Shown: in pieces, positions 1-8,575 of the stretch | How the letters are laid out: every line of letters begins with the position of its first letter | Numbering within the stretch: position 1 is the stretch's first letter | Program-made: the position numbers and the translations under genes | The notes under the pieces: generated by a model | What the model saw: the letters and a program-made list of their open reading frames with translations, nothing else | What the model was told of the DNA's origin: nothing | Database searches by the model: none | Assembly (NCBI GenBank): GCA_021775875.1 | Contig: JAJFHA010000003.1 | Span: forward strand, 1 to 64,000 | Direction of reading: 5' to 3' | Source of the DNA: Hyphomicrobiales bacterium | GTDB taxonomy: Bacteria > Pseudomonadota > Alphaproteobacteria > Rhizobiales > NORP267 | DNA: 64,000 nucleotides

Positions 1-122
1 GGCAGGATGTGTTCGATTACATTGAGATGTTCTACAATCCCAAACGCAAACACGCTAACAACGGGCTGCTGTCACCCGCCGACTTCGAATTGCAGCAAAA
101 ACTGAAACCGCAAGGTGTCTAG
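1..122 (+). CDS. IS3-family transposase (OrfB/InsF-type), C-terminal fragment
   Basis: Only the last 39 codons are visible, in the frame starting at base 3 and ending with TAG at 120-122. The peptide contains YIEMFYNPKRKHANNG followed by LLSPADFE, the characteristic C-terminal signature of the DDE integrase domain (rve) of IS3-family OrfB transposases. In intact elements this protein catalyses copy-out transposition from a -1 frameshift fusion with OrfA. The N-terminal catalytic DDE residues are outside the window, so activity cannot be judged. Identification is firm; the IS subgroup is not resolved. Confidence 0.9.
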   Translation, partial: QDVFDYIEMFYNPKRKHANNGLLSPADFELQQKLKPQGV

Positions 123-140
123 AAAACGCGGGGCTATTCA
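1..140 (+). mobile_element. Right end of an IS3-family insertion sequence
   Basis: The left edge of the window is the 3' part of an IS3-family element: a transposase C-terminus followed by about 18 bases ending at position 140. Read on the minus strand, the terminus begins TGAATAGCCCCGCG, which resembles the terminal inverted repeats of IS3-family elements as I remember them. The other end and any target duplication lie outside the window. The last three bases (138-140, TCA) also form the stop codon of the retron effector on the opposite strand, so the IS appears to have landed inside that gene. Confidence 0.8.
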
Positions 141-932
141 ATCGGAGATATCAGGCATCACAAAATAGAAAGTTTGAGACGACCTCTTTTCGCCATCGAT
201 AAGGCCAAATTTCTTAAGAATGTATAGAGACGAATTAACGACTTTTTTGGACAATGAGATGCCAAGTTTGCTTAGAAAATATTCAACTTCAGCGGCCGTT
301 AGGATTGTAAAGAGATCTATAATTTGAAAGATAAGAAAAATTAGATGTCCGTGGTTGTTTTGGTCAAAACTCGTAGTGTGTTTTATTTTGTCAGACATTT
401 CCCAAACTTCGTTTACGATCTCTTCCACCTCTGTTTCTTCGACGCTATCGATATCTCCACTGTCAATTTCGTAAACTAGTACCGCTTCGTCTTTCTTGCT
501 CTCAAGTGGGTTTAATAATCCAAATTTTATAAAAGACTCGGCTTTGTGGTGGTCGCTGTGTACGACGACCACCATCTTCTGGCGAAGCTGTTTGTTCGCA
601 AAGAACAGGCCAAGCTCAGCGAGTGCACCAGGACTCTCGAGGATGATCACAATAATTGACGAAAGAGAAGCAATATCGTTTTCAAAGTCGGAAAGGTTAG
701 AATAACCAGACTGCCAATCTTTGAAGTTTTCCGCCAGAGTGAAACCTTCAGACTTATCTGGCATCCGAGCCGACAAGTTCATAAACATATTTCTAATCGA
801 ATGATTGGTTACCGCTTCATCGTCCACTGGCCCCCCGCAAATGAAGGTAATGTGAGGAGCCAGCAAAACTCTACAATTTTGCAATTCAATCAAATCTATA
901 AATTTATTTCTCAGATCGTCACGATGAATCAT
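138..932 (-). CDS. Retron St85/Ec86-family effector (nucleoside deoxyribosyltransferase-like plus wHTH), C-terminally truncated by an IS
   Basis: This 264-aa protein resembles the toxin/effector of type II-A retrons such as Ec86 (Eco1). Residues about 25-130 form an N-deoxyribosyltransferase-like Rossmann domain, with FICGG near residue 30 and ILESPGALAELGLFF near residue 97; the ESPG...ELG segment is the family hallmark and carries the catalytic glutamate region. Residues about 190-255 look like a winged helix. In characterised retrons the effector is held inactive by the RT-msDNA complex and depletes nucleotides on phage attack. The predicted ncRNA lies directly upstream. The stop codon TGA is the first three bases of the inserted IS3 end, and the protein is about 40 residues shorter than Ec86's effector, so the native C-terminus is probably lost. 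The reverse transcriptase usually encoded next would lie beyond the IS. Start ATG at 930-932. Confidence 0.82.
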   Translation of the reverse strand: MIHRDDLRNKFIDLIELQNCRVLLAPHITFICGGPVDDEAVTNHSIRNMFMNLSARMPDKSEGFTLAENFKDWQSGYSNLSDFENDIASLSSIIVIILESPGALAELGLFFANKQLRQKMVVVVHSDHHKAESFIKFGLLNPLESKKDEAVLVYEIDSGDIDSVEETEVEEIVNEVWEMSDKIKHTTSFDQNNHGHLIFLIFQIIDLFTILTAAEVEYFLSKLGISLSKKVVNSSLYILKKFGLIDGEKRSSQTFYFVMPDISD

Positions 933-943
933 TGGAGTGATCC

Positions 944-1146
944 GGAAATGAAAAGCTCAATACCTTTAAAGAAGCGATAAGAACCAAAAGCTCTTGTCGG
1001 TTCGAGTGCTCGCAGAAACGATAAGAGCTTTTGGTTCTTATCGCGCTTAAATGCGAACAATAAATTTGGGTCTGGCAGTACACCTGACCGTGCGTTGCCG
1101 CACATCCGCGTAAAGAGCAATCTCATCTTAGCTAAATTTGATTTCC
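944..1146 (-). ncRNA. Predicted retron ncRNA (msr-msd)
   Basis: Read on the minus strand, this interval has the expected retron layout. A candidate a1 segment (1137-1146, GGAAATCAAA) can pair with a candidate a2 (944-953, TTTCATTTCC) with one mismatch. Just after a1 is TTAGC, as around the priming G of Ec86. A compact msr hairpin follows, GTGCG-GCAA-CGCAC at about 1090-1103. The msd is a long stem: 1023-1044 pairs perfectly over 22 bp with 974-995, capped by a smaller stem-loop (CGAG-CA-CTCG). The a2 segment ends 11 bases before the effector start, the same order as Ec86 (ncRNA, effector, RT). An open frame crosses this interval (929-1246) but has no recognisable protein features. Exact ends and branch G are inferred. 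Confidence 0.75.
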
Positions 1147-1349
1147 TTCTCAATGTTAAATTGAACACTTGTATGTGAATTATTTCAAGGTGTTGCGTGG
1201 ATGAAGCTTCCGTGTCCGTTAATTTGCACGGTATCTTATCCATCATAAAAGTATCAAGAGGAATGTCTGCTTAGGGAAAAAAATCGGACAATCTTCGGAT
1301 GATGCAATTTGATATCAAAAAATGCTTGGCTGCGTTCCTCCTTAACCCC

Positions 1350-2960
1350 TCACCCCACCAATTCCCCCGCCAACGCCCGGCTAATCAATTCACACGTTGC
1401 CGCCACCCCATACAGCGCCACAAAAGAGCCGAATCTTGGGCCTTGGCTTTGGCCTAGCAGGACTTCGTAGAGGGCTTTGAACCAGTCGCGGAGGTTCTCA
1501 AACTCGTGGGTTTTGCCGATCTCAAACACCAGAGTTTGCAGGTCTGATCCGGCGCTGTCTTGGGGCATTTCTGCCAGCCTTGTTGCCAGATCGGCCATTG
1601 CTTTGCGCTCTTGATCTGAGGCCAAGCGATAGGTGCGGGTGGGGGCTACGAAATCGTGGAAATAGTGGATGGCGTGCTGGACCATTTCTTCCAATTGGGG
1701 GTGGTTTTCCGCGTTTGCCTCTGGCGCATAGCCGCGGATAAAGCCCCACAATACCCCGGCATCTTCGGAATTTGAGGCGCTGACCAGATTGAGCAGCATG
1801 GAGAAGCTGATCGGGATATCGGCTGTTGGCGGGTTGCCCTTGTGGATATGCCAGACCGGGTTGCCGAGTTGTTCCTTGATTTCCTGCTCCGGGTATTTTT
1901 CCAAAAAGGTCTGATAATCATCGACCTGGCGCGGGATCACATCGAAATAGAGCCGCTTGGCCTTGCGCGGGCTTTGATACATGAATTGCGACAGGCTGGT
2001 GCGCGAGGCGTATCGCAACCATTCGTCGATGGTCAGGCCGTTGCCGCGCGACTTTGAAATTTTCTCGCCATTCTGGTCGAGGAACAATTCATAGTTGAAT
2101 CCGGCTGGCGGTTGCGCGCCCAGAATGCGGCAAATCGCGCCGGATAATTTCACGCTATCAATCAGGTCTTTGCCGGCCATTTCGTAATCAATTCCAAGCG
2201 CTGCCCAGCGCATGGCCCAGTCGGCCTTCCATTGCAGCTTACAATGGCCCCCGGTGACCGGCACGGTCACCTCGTCGCCGGTTTCCGGGTCGGCATAGCT
2301 GATGGTCCCTGCCGCCACATCGCGGCCCGTCAGCGGCACCTGAAGCACCACACCCGTGCGCGGACATAGCGGCAAAAACGGGCTGTAGGTGGCGCGGCGC
2401 TCGGCTCCGAGCGTTGGCAGGATCACACCTGTCACCTTGTCGTAAACCTCAAGCATATGGCGCAGGGTCTCATCGAACCGGCCCGAGCGATACGTCTGCG
2501 TAGCGCTGACAAATTCATAGTCGAAGCCGAACGCATCCAGGAATTGCTGCAACCGGTTATTATTGTGCTGGCCAAAACCTTCATGGGTGCCATAGGGGTC
2601 CGGGATCGAGGTCAGCGGTTTGCCCAGATGCGGCTCAAGCATTTCCTTGTTGGGCACGTTGTCTGGAATTTTGCGCAGGCCATCCATATCGTCGGAAAAA
2701 CAGATCAGCCGGGTCGCTACTTTATTCTCGGTCAGCACATGAAAGGCGTGGCGCACCATGGAGGTGCGCGCGACTTCACCAAAAGTTCCGATATGCGGCA
2801 GGCCGCTTGGGCCATAGCCGGTCTCGAAAATTATGGTGCGCCCGTCCAGCCCTTTATCCTTGTAGCGATCCAGTATTTTGCGCGCCTCTTCAAACGGCCA
2901 GGCGCGGCTCTCGGTGGCCTCGGCAAGAAGGGCTGCAGCATTATTTGTTTCATGCGTCAT
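1350..2960 (-). CDS. lysS: Lysine--tRNA ligase, class I
   Basis: A 536-aa class I lysyl-tRNA synthetase (also called LysK), which charges tRNA-Lys with lysine in the cytoplasm. Class I LysRS replaces the usual class II enzyme in archaea and most alphaproteobacteria. The HIGH-type motif is PHIGTFGE at residues 55-62 and the KMSKS-type motif is KISKSRG near residue 300; the Rossmann catalytic core lies between them and a helical anticodon-binding region fills the last 200 residues. Length fits the family. The gene stands alone, with a short gap to the retron ncRNA downstream and a divergent TerB-like gene upstream. Start ATG at 2958-2960. Confidence 0.96.
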   Translation of the reverse strand: MTHETNNAAALLAEATESRAWPFEEARKILDRYKDKGLDGRTIIFETGYGPSGLPHIGTFGEVARTSMVRHAFHVLTENKVATRLICFSDDMDGLRKIPDNVPNKEMLEPHLGKPLTSIPDPYGTHEGFGQHNNNRLQQFLDAFGFDYEFVSATQTYRSGRFDETLRHMLEVYDKVTGVILPTLGAERRATYSPFLPLCPRTGVVLQVPLTGRDVAAGTISYADPETGDEVTVPVTGGHCKLQWKADWAMRWAALGIDYEMAGKDLIDSVKLSGAICRILGAQPPAGFNYELFLDQNGEKISKSRGNGLTIDEWLRYASRTSLSQFMYQSPRKAKRLYFDVIPRQVDDYQTFLEKYPEQEIKEQLGNPVWHIHKGNPPTADIPISFSMLLNLVSASNSEDAGVLWGFIRGYAPEANAENHPQLEEMVQHAIHYFHDFVAPTRTYRLASDQERKAMADLATRLAEMPQDSAGSDLQTLVFEIGKTHEFENLRDWFKALYEVLLGQSQGPRFGSFVALYGVAATCELISRALAGELVG

Positions 2961-3150
2961 TGAATATCAATTCTATCTGGCCAAGTATCTGGTTTGGGCC
3001 GGAACCTAAGAATATCGGCTCATGGCGTCAATCCGGCAAAGCCTATAAAAAGTATCGATAGGCGCTTGAAGCAGCGTGCGCAAAACCCTAGATTCGAGCA
3101 AGACATATATACACCGATTTACATTCGGAATCTTGAAACAGGAGAACTGC

Positions 3151-3561
3151 ATGAGCCAGACGATCAGTCACCAGGAAGCCCTGATCTACGTGATGGTCAC
3201 CATGTCGGCGGTTGACCGCTCGATGGATGACGCCGAATTGCAGAAGATCGGACAGATGGTCGAGACTTTGCCTGTGTTTGAGGATTTTGACAGCGAAAAA
3301 CTTGTTGCCGTGTCGCAAGCATGCGGAGATCAGATTTCCGCAGAAAACGGGCTTGAAGATACCCTCGATCTGATCCGCGCGTCTTTGCCCGAACGCCTCC
3401 GCGAAACCGCTTACGCTATGGCCGTTGAAGTGGCTGCGGCTGATTTGCATGTGGAACAGGAAGAATTGCGGTTCCTGCAATTGCTGCGCGACCGGCTTGA
3501 TCTGGACAAGCTTGCAGTTGCCGCGATCGAGCGTGGTGCCAGGGCGCGTTACCAGACCTGA
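3151..3561 (+). CDS. TerB-family (tellurite-resistance-like) protein
   Basis: A 136-aa all-helical soluble protein with the TerB/DjlA-N fold signature: two related helical halves with acidic loops, SAVDRSMDDAELQKIGQMV near residue 15 and ADLHVEQEELRFLQ near residue 100. Stand-alone TerB proteins are common in alphaproteobacteria; the domain binds metal ions and sits at the membrane in Ter systems, but the role of the single-domain form is unknown. The start at 3151 was chosen because AGGAGAAC precedes it at good spacing; an upstream ATG at 3076 lacks this. The next gene begins 10 bases after the stop, so the two are probably cotranscribed. Confidence 0.85.
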   Translation: MSQTISHQEALIYVMVTMSAVDRSMDDAELQKIGQMVETLPVFEDFDSEKLVAVSQACGDQISAENGLEDTLDLIRASLPERLRETAYAMAVEVAAADLHVEQEELRFLQLLRDRLDLDKLAVAAIERGARARYQT

Positions 3562-3571
3562 GGACAGACCG

Positions 3572-4402
3572 ATGTTGCCGGACGGCTTTGCCTTGAATGT
3601 CGCAGACCCCTCTGAAAGCGGGTTGCTGCGATTGTCCGTTTTTATCGCCATGCTGGTCTTGATGGGAATTCTGGAAACGCTTGCGCCACGCCGCAAACGC
3701 TCGTTCGAGCGGCCCGCGCGCTGGTTCACAAATCTCGGCATGGTGGTTATCAGCAGCCTTGCGATCCGGCTTATTTTTCCAGGCGCCGCCGCGATTGGCG
3801 TCGCGATATGGGCAAGCGCTGAAGGTTACGGGTTGTTGGCGCTGACCGACTGGCCTTTTTGGCTGGAGACACTGATCGCCGTCATTTTGCTCGATATGGC
3901 GATTTACGGGCAGCATGTTGCGTCTCATAAAATCCCTGTTCTATGGCGCCTGCATCAGGTTCATCATGCAGACCCAGACATTGACGCCACCACCGGCATC
4001 CGGTTTCACCCGGTCGAGATTGTTCTCAGCATGGCCTACAAGATGGTCATCGTGATTTTGCTTGGTGCACCCGCTGTTGCGGTTTTCATTTTCGAAGTGG
4101 TGCTGAACGGGTCGGCGCTGTTCAACCATGCCAATCTGCGGTTGCCGCTGCTGATTGACCGTATCATCCGAAGCATTTTTGTTACCCCCGATATGCACCG
4201 GGTGCATCATTCGGTTATCAGCGAAGAGACCGATTCCAATTACGGGTTTAATCTCTCCATTTGGGATCGGGTGTTTGGCACTTATATAGCTCAGCCACGC
4301 GAGGGGCATATTGGCATGGAAATTGGCCTGCCGGCATATCGCGACGGTTCACCACGGTTTCTCACCTGGTGTCTGGCGCTGCCGTTCCGCAGCAAAAAAT
4401 AA
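3572..4402 (+). CDS. Sterol desaturase / fatty acid hydroxylase superfamily protein
   Basis: A 276-aa membrane di-iron enzyme. About four hydrophobic helices surround the histidine clusters that ligate iron: HVASH near residue 115, HQVHHAD near residue 128, a further FHP, and HRVHHS near residue 213. This H-x(3-4)-H / HxxHH / HxxHH pattern defines the FA_hydroxylase family, which inserts hydroxyl groups or double bonds into lipids using O2. The substrate cannot be predicted. The start ATG at 3572 follows the TerB-like stop by 10 bases; a much longer open frame back to 3425 overlaps that gene and is not the likely start. Confidence 0.9.
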   Translation: MLPDGFALNVADPSESGLLRLSVFIAMLVLMGILETLAPRRKRSFERPARWFTNLGMVVISSLAIRLIFPGAAAIGVAIWASAEGYGLLALTDWPFWLETLIAVILLDMAIYGQHVASHKIPVLWRLHQVHHADPDIDATTGIRFHPVEIVLSMAYKMVIVILLGAPAVAVFIFEVVLNGSALFNHANLRLPLLIDRIIRSIFVTPDMHRVHHSVISEETDSNYGFNLSIWDRVFGTYIAQPREGHIGMEIGLPAYRDGSPRFLTWCLALPFRSKK

Positions 4403-4423
4403 AGTCCGGGCTTATGGCGGGGG

Positions 4424-5305
4424 CTAGTAAAAACTCATGGGGAAGTAACGCAGATAAACCTCAAGATATTTGCCACTCTCAAAAAGCTGAAACAGGCCGT
4501 AATCAAGAACCTCGCGAATTTCGTCATTGCCCTTCGGGATCATGATCCCGATACCTTCGCCGAAATAATGGCTTTCCTGAAACGCGCCACCAACAAACTT
4601 GCAACAATCCTCCGATCCGGTTCCGTTGAGCCAGAACATCAGAGAAACACCATCATCGAACAAATATTCGATGTCACCGCTCATCAAGGCTGTGCGGGCG
4701 CTGTCCCTGTCGTCAAATCCGGTCACATTGGCTTCACTGAAAAATGCAGCCAGATAAGCGGCATGGGCTGTGCCACGAACAACGCCGACCTTGTGCCCAG
4801 ATAAAAGCTCGGGCGTAATTTGTGGATTACCTGGTTGGTTGGCGCTGACAAAGCGAGCCGGTGAAAAATGGTATCTTGCGCTGAAATCAAACCGCGCCCG
4901 ATTATTTGGAGTCATCGCAATAGATGCAATCACCGCATCGCCATTGCCGCTATCAAGTCTCTCCGGGAGCGCCGCCCATTCTTCCGCCGTGATGGTACAT
5001 TCGATCTCCATGACGATGCAGATTTCGCGGGCAATATCGATATTGAATCCAACAAGGCCGCCGCTGGCGTCGACAAAATTAAAAGGCGGAAAATCTGTCG
5101 TTGTCAAAAACCGGATCCGGGTAACCGCACCAATTGCTGGCTTTGGCGGACGCAGGTCCGGCGCACCAAAACCAGGAACACGAACAAGGTCTCCCGGGAT
5201 GACAGGTTCCTGGGCAGCCCCGGATGAAATTCCGAACAGGACCAATAGAAAAACGGAGATCAGGCGGATGGACCTGGGGAACCCTGTATTTTTACTCAAC
5301 CGCAT
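4424..5305 (-). CDS. Periplasmic solute-binding protein family 3 (amino-acid-type)
   Basis: A roughly 293-aa exported protein of the SBP_bac_3 family. The N-terminus (charged residues, then LISVFLLVLFGISSGAAQ) is a signal peptide cleaved near AAQ. The mature domain starts around residue 65 with the typical FLTTTDFPPFNFVD strand, followed by GFNIDIAREIC and the aspartate-rich hinge regions of PBPb proteins. Such proteins usually feed polar amino acids to ABC importers, but no permease or ATPase gene is adjacent, so it may act with a distant transporter or as a sensor. ATG at 5305 is preferred over an upstream in-frame TTG at 5323 because of the AGGAA before it. Confidence 0.85.
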   Translation of the reverse strand: MRLSKNTGFPRSIRLISVFLLVLFGISSGAAQEPVIPGDLVRVPGFGAPDLRPPKPAIGAVTRIRFLTTTDFPPFNFVDASGGLVGFNIDIAREICIVMEIECTITAEEWAALPERLDSGNGDAVIASIAMTPNNRARFDFSARYHFSPARFVSANQPGNPQITPELLSGHKVGVVRGTAHAAYLAAFFSEANVTGFDDRDSARTALMSGDIEYLFDDGVSLMFWLNGTGSEDCCKFVGGAFQESHYFGEGIGIMIPKGNDEIREVLDYGLFQLFESGKYLEVYLRYFPMSFY

Positions 5306-5424
5306 TTTCTGCAATTCCTGCAATTCCTGCCATTTCGACTTTCAGCCATCTGGCTATAATATGTTCGGATCGACAAAGCTACCGCCGCGCCCATACCCAC
5401 AAGGCCCGCCGAACGGAGATTGAA

Positions 5425-7380
5425 TTGCATAATCCTCATCAGTTACCGGCCTCCAAAGGCGATGACAAACAATTGACGGGCGACCTCGTGCTGTCACCCG
5501 AAATCCGGTTTCTGGCTGGGCGGCATCTGGAGATTGCTGAATTGGAGAATGCGGAAAGGCTTGCCCGTCTATGGGGCACAACTGCAGAACAGGTATTGTT
5601 TTCAACCGGTAAAATCTCGGAACGCGATTATTATCAAGCGCTTGCCGCCCATGCCGGACTGAATTTTACAGACCTTGAAAATCATCCCCCGGATTGGACA
5701 TATTTCAAACGCATTGCCAGCCGCGCTCTCGGTCAGGGTGATATAGCACCGCTTGGAACCGGGGTGGGCGGATTGCAAATCGCTTATGCGCCGCGCGGGA
5801 CACCAGCGAGACGGCTGGCCAGAATGGCCGATAGCCCCGAGCTAGGGCAGAAGCTGCGGCAAAACATTTTTGTCACAACACCCGGCGCGATCCGCCGCGC
5901 TATGTTGAGCCGGTTTCGCCGCGCTTTCACCAATATAGCGGTTAGCCGCCTAGCGCGGCAAAACCCGGAAATGAGCGCCCGTTATCATGTTTCGCCCGGT
6001 CAGAAAGTCGCAATATTCGGGCTGGTGCTGATCACTGCGCTATTGTTGGTGTGGCAACCGTTGGGTACTTTTGCCGGATGGAATCTGGCTCTTTCCGCGA
6101 TTTTCCTGGCAGTTACCAGCTTGCGACTATTTGCCGTATTTCGCTCCATCATGCACGGCTTCAAAAACGCGCACCCGCGGGAACCGGACATTCCCGATCA
6201 GGATTTGCCGGTCTACACAATTCTTGTGCCGCTATACAGGGAAGCGAATGTACTACCGGCGCTGGTGCGCGCCCTCAAGGAACTCGATTATCCGCTAGCG
6301 AAACTTGATATCAAATTGATTCTGGAAGAAAGCGATCCTGAAACCCAGGCCAAAGCAGAAAGTCTGAACCTGCCACATGCTTTCGACGTTATCGTGGTGC
6401 CAGCCTCAAATCCCCAAACCAAGCCAAAAGCTCTCAACTTTGCTATGCAGTTTGCACGCGGCAAATATGTGGTGATTTATGATGCTGAAGATCGGCCGGA
6501 ACCAGACCAGTTAAAAAAAGCAATTGCCGCTTTCATAAACGGTCCACGTGATCTGGCCTGCGTCCAGGCTCGTCTTGGCATTTACAACCAAAAACAAAAT
6601 TGGCTGACCAGCCAGTTCACGATTGAATATTCCGCTTTGTTCCACCTTTTGTTACCGGCGCTAGACGCCCTTGGCGCTCCCCTTCCGCTTGGCGGCACGT
6701 CCAACCATTTCAGACGCGACCGGTTGGAGGAAGTAGGATCATGGGATCCCTATAACGTGACCGAAGACGCCGACCTCGGCATGCGCCTGTCACGCTTTGG
6801 CTATCGAAGCCAGATGCTGGATTCAACCACTTTTGAGGAAGCATGCAGTGAATTCGGCAATTGGCTGGGGCAGCGGACCCGCTGGTTCAAGGGCTGGATC
6901 CAGACCTATGCAGTGCATATGCGGGCGCCAATCAAGGCATGGCAGGAATTGGGTTTTGGCGGGTTTTTGACCCTTCAATTGATGATGGGCGGGATTTTGG
7001 TGTCTGCGCTGGTGTATCCAATTTTTCTGGCATTGCTGGTGACCAACAGTTTTTTCGAGATATTGTTTCACCTTCCTGCTGGCGGCTTTGGAGAAATGCT
7101 ACTGGTTTTGAATATCTGGAACCTATCTGCTGGATATATTGGCGGAATCGCCCTTGGATTATGCGGGCTCAAAGTTGCAGCGGTTAAAGGGCTATACGGT
7201 AAAACCGTATTCATTCCGGTCTATTGGCTGCTGGTATCTCTGGCCGCATACAGAGCCGTCTGGCAGTTTGTCTGGAACCCTTTTTACTGGGAAAAAACAA
7301 AGCACGGGCAAATGAAGGCCAAAAATCAGGCCCCGACATCAGCTGTGAAAAAACTCGTGTCGGCGCGAAATATTCGTTAA
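5425..7380 (+). CDS. Family 2 glycosyltransferase with N-terminal MshEN/T2SSE_N-like domain
   Basis: A roughly 651-aa inner-membrane processive-type glycosyltransferase. Residues about 20-120 resemble the N-terminal domain of type II secretion ATPases (MshEN), a cyclic-di-GMP-binding fold in several proteins. Two membrane helices follow near residues 200-250, then a GT2 domain with VLVPLYREANV-type nucleotide-binding strand, DAED (metal/UDP site), TEDADLG and the QRTRW motif of cellulose-synthase-like enzymes. Three or four C-terminal helices complete the channel. The frame stays open back to 5224, but that part overlaps the divergent gene; TTG at 5425 with GGAG six bases upstream is the best start. 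The product is probably an exopolysaccharide. A response regulator gene follows closely. Confidence 0.85.
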   Translation: MHNPHQLPASKGDDKQLTGDLVLSPEIRFLAGRHLEIAELENAERLARLWGTTAEQVLFSTGKISERDYYQALAAHAGLNFTDLENHPPDWTYFKRIASRALGQGDIAPLGTGVGGLQIAYAPRGTPARRLARMADSPELGQKLRQNIFVTTPGAIRRAMLSRFRRAFTNIAVSRLARQNPEMSARYHVSPGQKVAIFGLVLITALLLVWQPLGTFAGWNLALSAIFLAVTSLRLFAVFRSIMHGFKNAHPREPDIPDQDLPVYTILVPLYREANVLPALVRALKELDYPLAKLDIKLILEESDPETQAKAESLNLPHAFDVIVVPASNPQTKPKALNFAMQFARGKYVVIYDAEDRPEPDQLKKAIAAFINGPRDLACVQARLGIYNQKQNWLTSQFTIEYSALFHLLLPALDALGAPLPLGGTSNHFRRDRLEEVGSWDPYNVTEDADLGMRLSRFGYRSQMLDSTTFEEACSEFGNWLGQRTRWFKGWIQTYAVHMRAPIKAWQELGFGGFLTLQLMMGGILVSALVYPIFLALLVTNSFFEILFHLPAGGFGEMLLVLNIWNLSAGYIGGIALGLCGLKVAAVKGLYGKTVFIPVYWLLVSLAAYRAVWQFVWNPFYWEKTKHGQMKAKNQAPTSAVKKLVSARNIR

Positions 7381-7429
7381 TATCTTTGTGTCAAATATGA
7401 CCTATCATTACCTAGGGTCAACTAGCAAT

Positions 7430-7984
7430 ATGAACGAATATACAAGACTGTCTGCACTGCTTGTAGAAAACAGCCCGATGATGCGTAGTATCATATCAGA
7501 AATGCTCCGACAGTTTGGTGTTCGTAGCGTTGTAAAAGTCGTGAATGCGGAAGAAGCAATCAAAGTGACTGCAAATCAGCGCTTTGATTTTATCATTCTG
7601 GATTTCTTCCTCGGGTCAATGGATGGCGGTGATTTCACCCGCCAATTGCGCATGGACGAAAGCAACCGGAACCGGCGTATCCCGATCCTGCTGGTGACCG
7701 CTCAACCTGATCATGAGAAAGTTTTAAAATCACGCGATTGCGGCATCAACGAAATACTTGCCAAACCACTTTCGGCGAAGGGGCTTTTTACCCGCCTGAA
7801 CGCCATGTTGGCACAGGCCCGCCCATTCATAGTTTCGCGAGACTATACCGGCCCCTGCCGCAGACGCCGCACATTGCCGCCGCCGCATGGTAAAGACCGG
7901 CGGCGCGGCACACTGGTTCTTAAACAGACGTCTCCTGCAAAACCGGCGGAACCTCAAATCAGCAGAGAAGTCGTTAAAATCTAG
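7430..7984 (+). CDS. Response regulator with basic C-terminal tail
   Basis: A roughly 184-aa CheY-like receiver. The acidic pocket lies near the N-terminus (LLVENSPMMR), the phospho-acceptor aspartate is in FIILDFFLGSMDGG near residue 53, the conserved Thr/Ser in LLVTAQ, and the conserved Lys in LAKPLS near residue 105. After residue 125 an arginine-rich, low-complexity tail replaces any output domain, so the protein probably works by protein-protein contact. It begins about 50 bases after the glycosyltransferase and may modulate it; no histidine kinase is nearby. GTG at 7388 and ATG at 7397 are alternative in-frame starts. Confidence 0.82.
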   Translation: MNEYTRLSALLVENSPMMRSIISEMLRQFGVRSVVKVVNAEEAIKVTANQRFDFIILDFFLGSMDGGDFTRQLRMDESNRNRRIPILLVTAQPDHEKVLKSRDCGINEILAKPLSAKGLFTRLNAMLAQARPFIVSRDYTGPCRRRRTLPPPHGKDRRRGTLVLKQTSPAKPAEPQISREVVKI

Positions 7985-8006
7985 AGTTCTTGGAAACTGG
8001 AATTTT

Positions 8007-8071
8007 TGGAGCGGGCTACCGGAAAAGAACCATACAATTGAACAATAAGAAATATCAAAATGGTAGCTAGA
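8007..8071. repeat. Degenerate attachment-site scar (copy A)
   Basis: Bases 8007-8023 match the tRNA-Gly 3' end (29451-29467) at 16 of 17 positions. About 20 bases later comes an arm, CAATTGAACAATAAGAAA...AAATGGTAGC, related to the arms at 12223-12257 and 13413-13457. I read it as the left end of an old element integrated at the same tRNA target. It bounds the DUF1326-DUF2182-amidase cassette. The rest of 7985-8575 has no convincing gene apart from a start-less open frame at 8233-8508. Confidence 0.6.
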
Positions 8072-8232
8072 GTTGGGAACGCTCAATCTCCCGCAATTAT
8101 TTGATTTTAAATGTATTATATTGCTTGCACCATAACAAATAATACCAGGAGAAAGTACCACAAATTGTAGCCGGCTTAGGTGCCGCTAACATACGAAAAT
8201 CAACTCGCTAAACAGAGCCTCTAAATTCTATC

Positions 8233-8508
8233 TGATCAGTCCGTTTTGCCGTTGGTCTCGGACTAGAATTCGATAAAATCGCACTTCCGCTTCTGACCAC
8301 GGACAGAACTGATGATACTTTTCCGCAATTACCAGCGACACCTAAGAGCTTGAAATTGCAACAGCAGCAACCTGTTGCAAAACGACCTTTTTTGCGGCTG
8401 AACTCATTTAAATCACAGACACAACAGAGTTTCCGACCTGCGGCTACGCGCATACCAAACGCCGTCGAATTGAAAAATGGAACCGTTTATGCTCTTATGG
8501 ATATGTAA
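8233..8508 (+). pseudogene. Possible 5'-truncated gene remnant
   Basis: A frame of about 91 codons is open from just after a TGA to TAA at 8506-8508 but has no ATG at its beginning. The translation is Q/P-rich in the middle and ends in a plausible strand-turn segment (IPNAVELKNGTVYALMDM). No family is recognised. It may be the 3' remnant of a gene cut by rearrangement beside scar A, or a chance open frame. Confidence 0.2.
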
Positions 8509-8575
8509 AATCTCACAATCTAGGTCCAGTCTGGGGTAATTGGACAATTGGACACTCGGGCTAGGGAGATGGAAT

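Noticed and set aside
929-1246. Open frame of 105 codons upstream of the retron effector
   Set aside because: It runs through the predicted msr-msd hairpins and its translation has no domain-like features; the ncRNA explains the interval better.
2457-2963. 168-codon frame opposite the lysyl-tRNA synthetase
   Set aside because: It is antisense to a well-supported gene and has no recognisable features.
8208-8453. 81-codon Cys-rich frame on the minus strand
   Set aside because: There is no ribosome site and the Cys run comes from a repeated CAG/CAA stretch.
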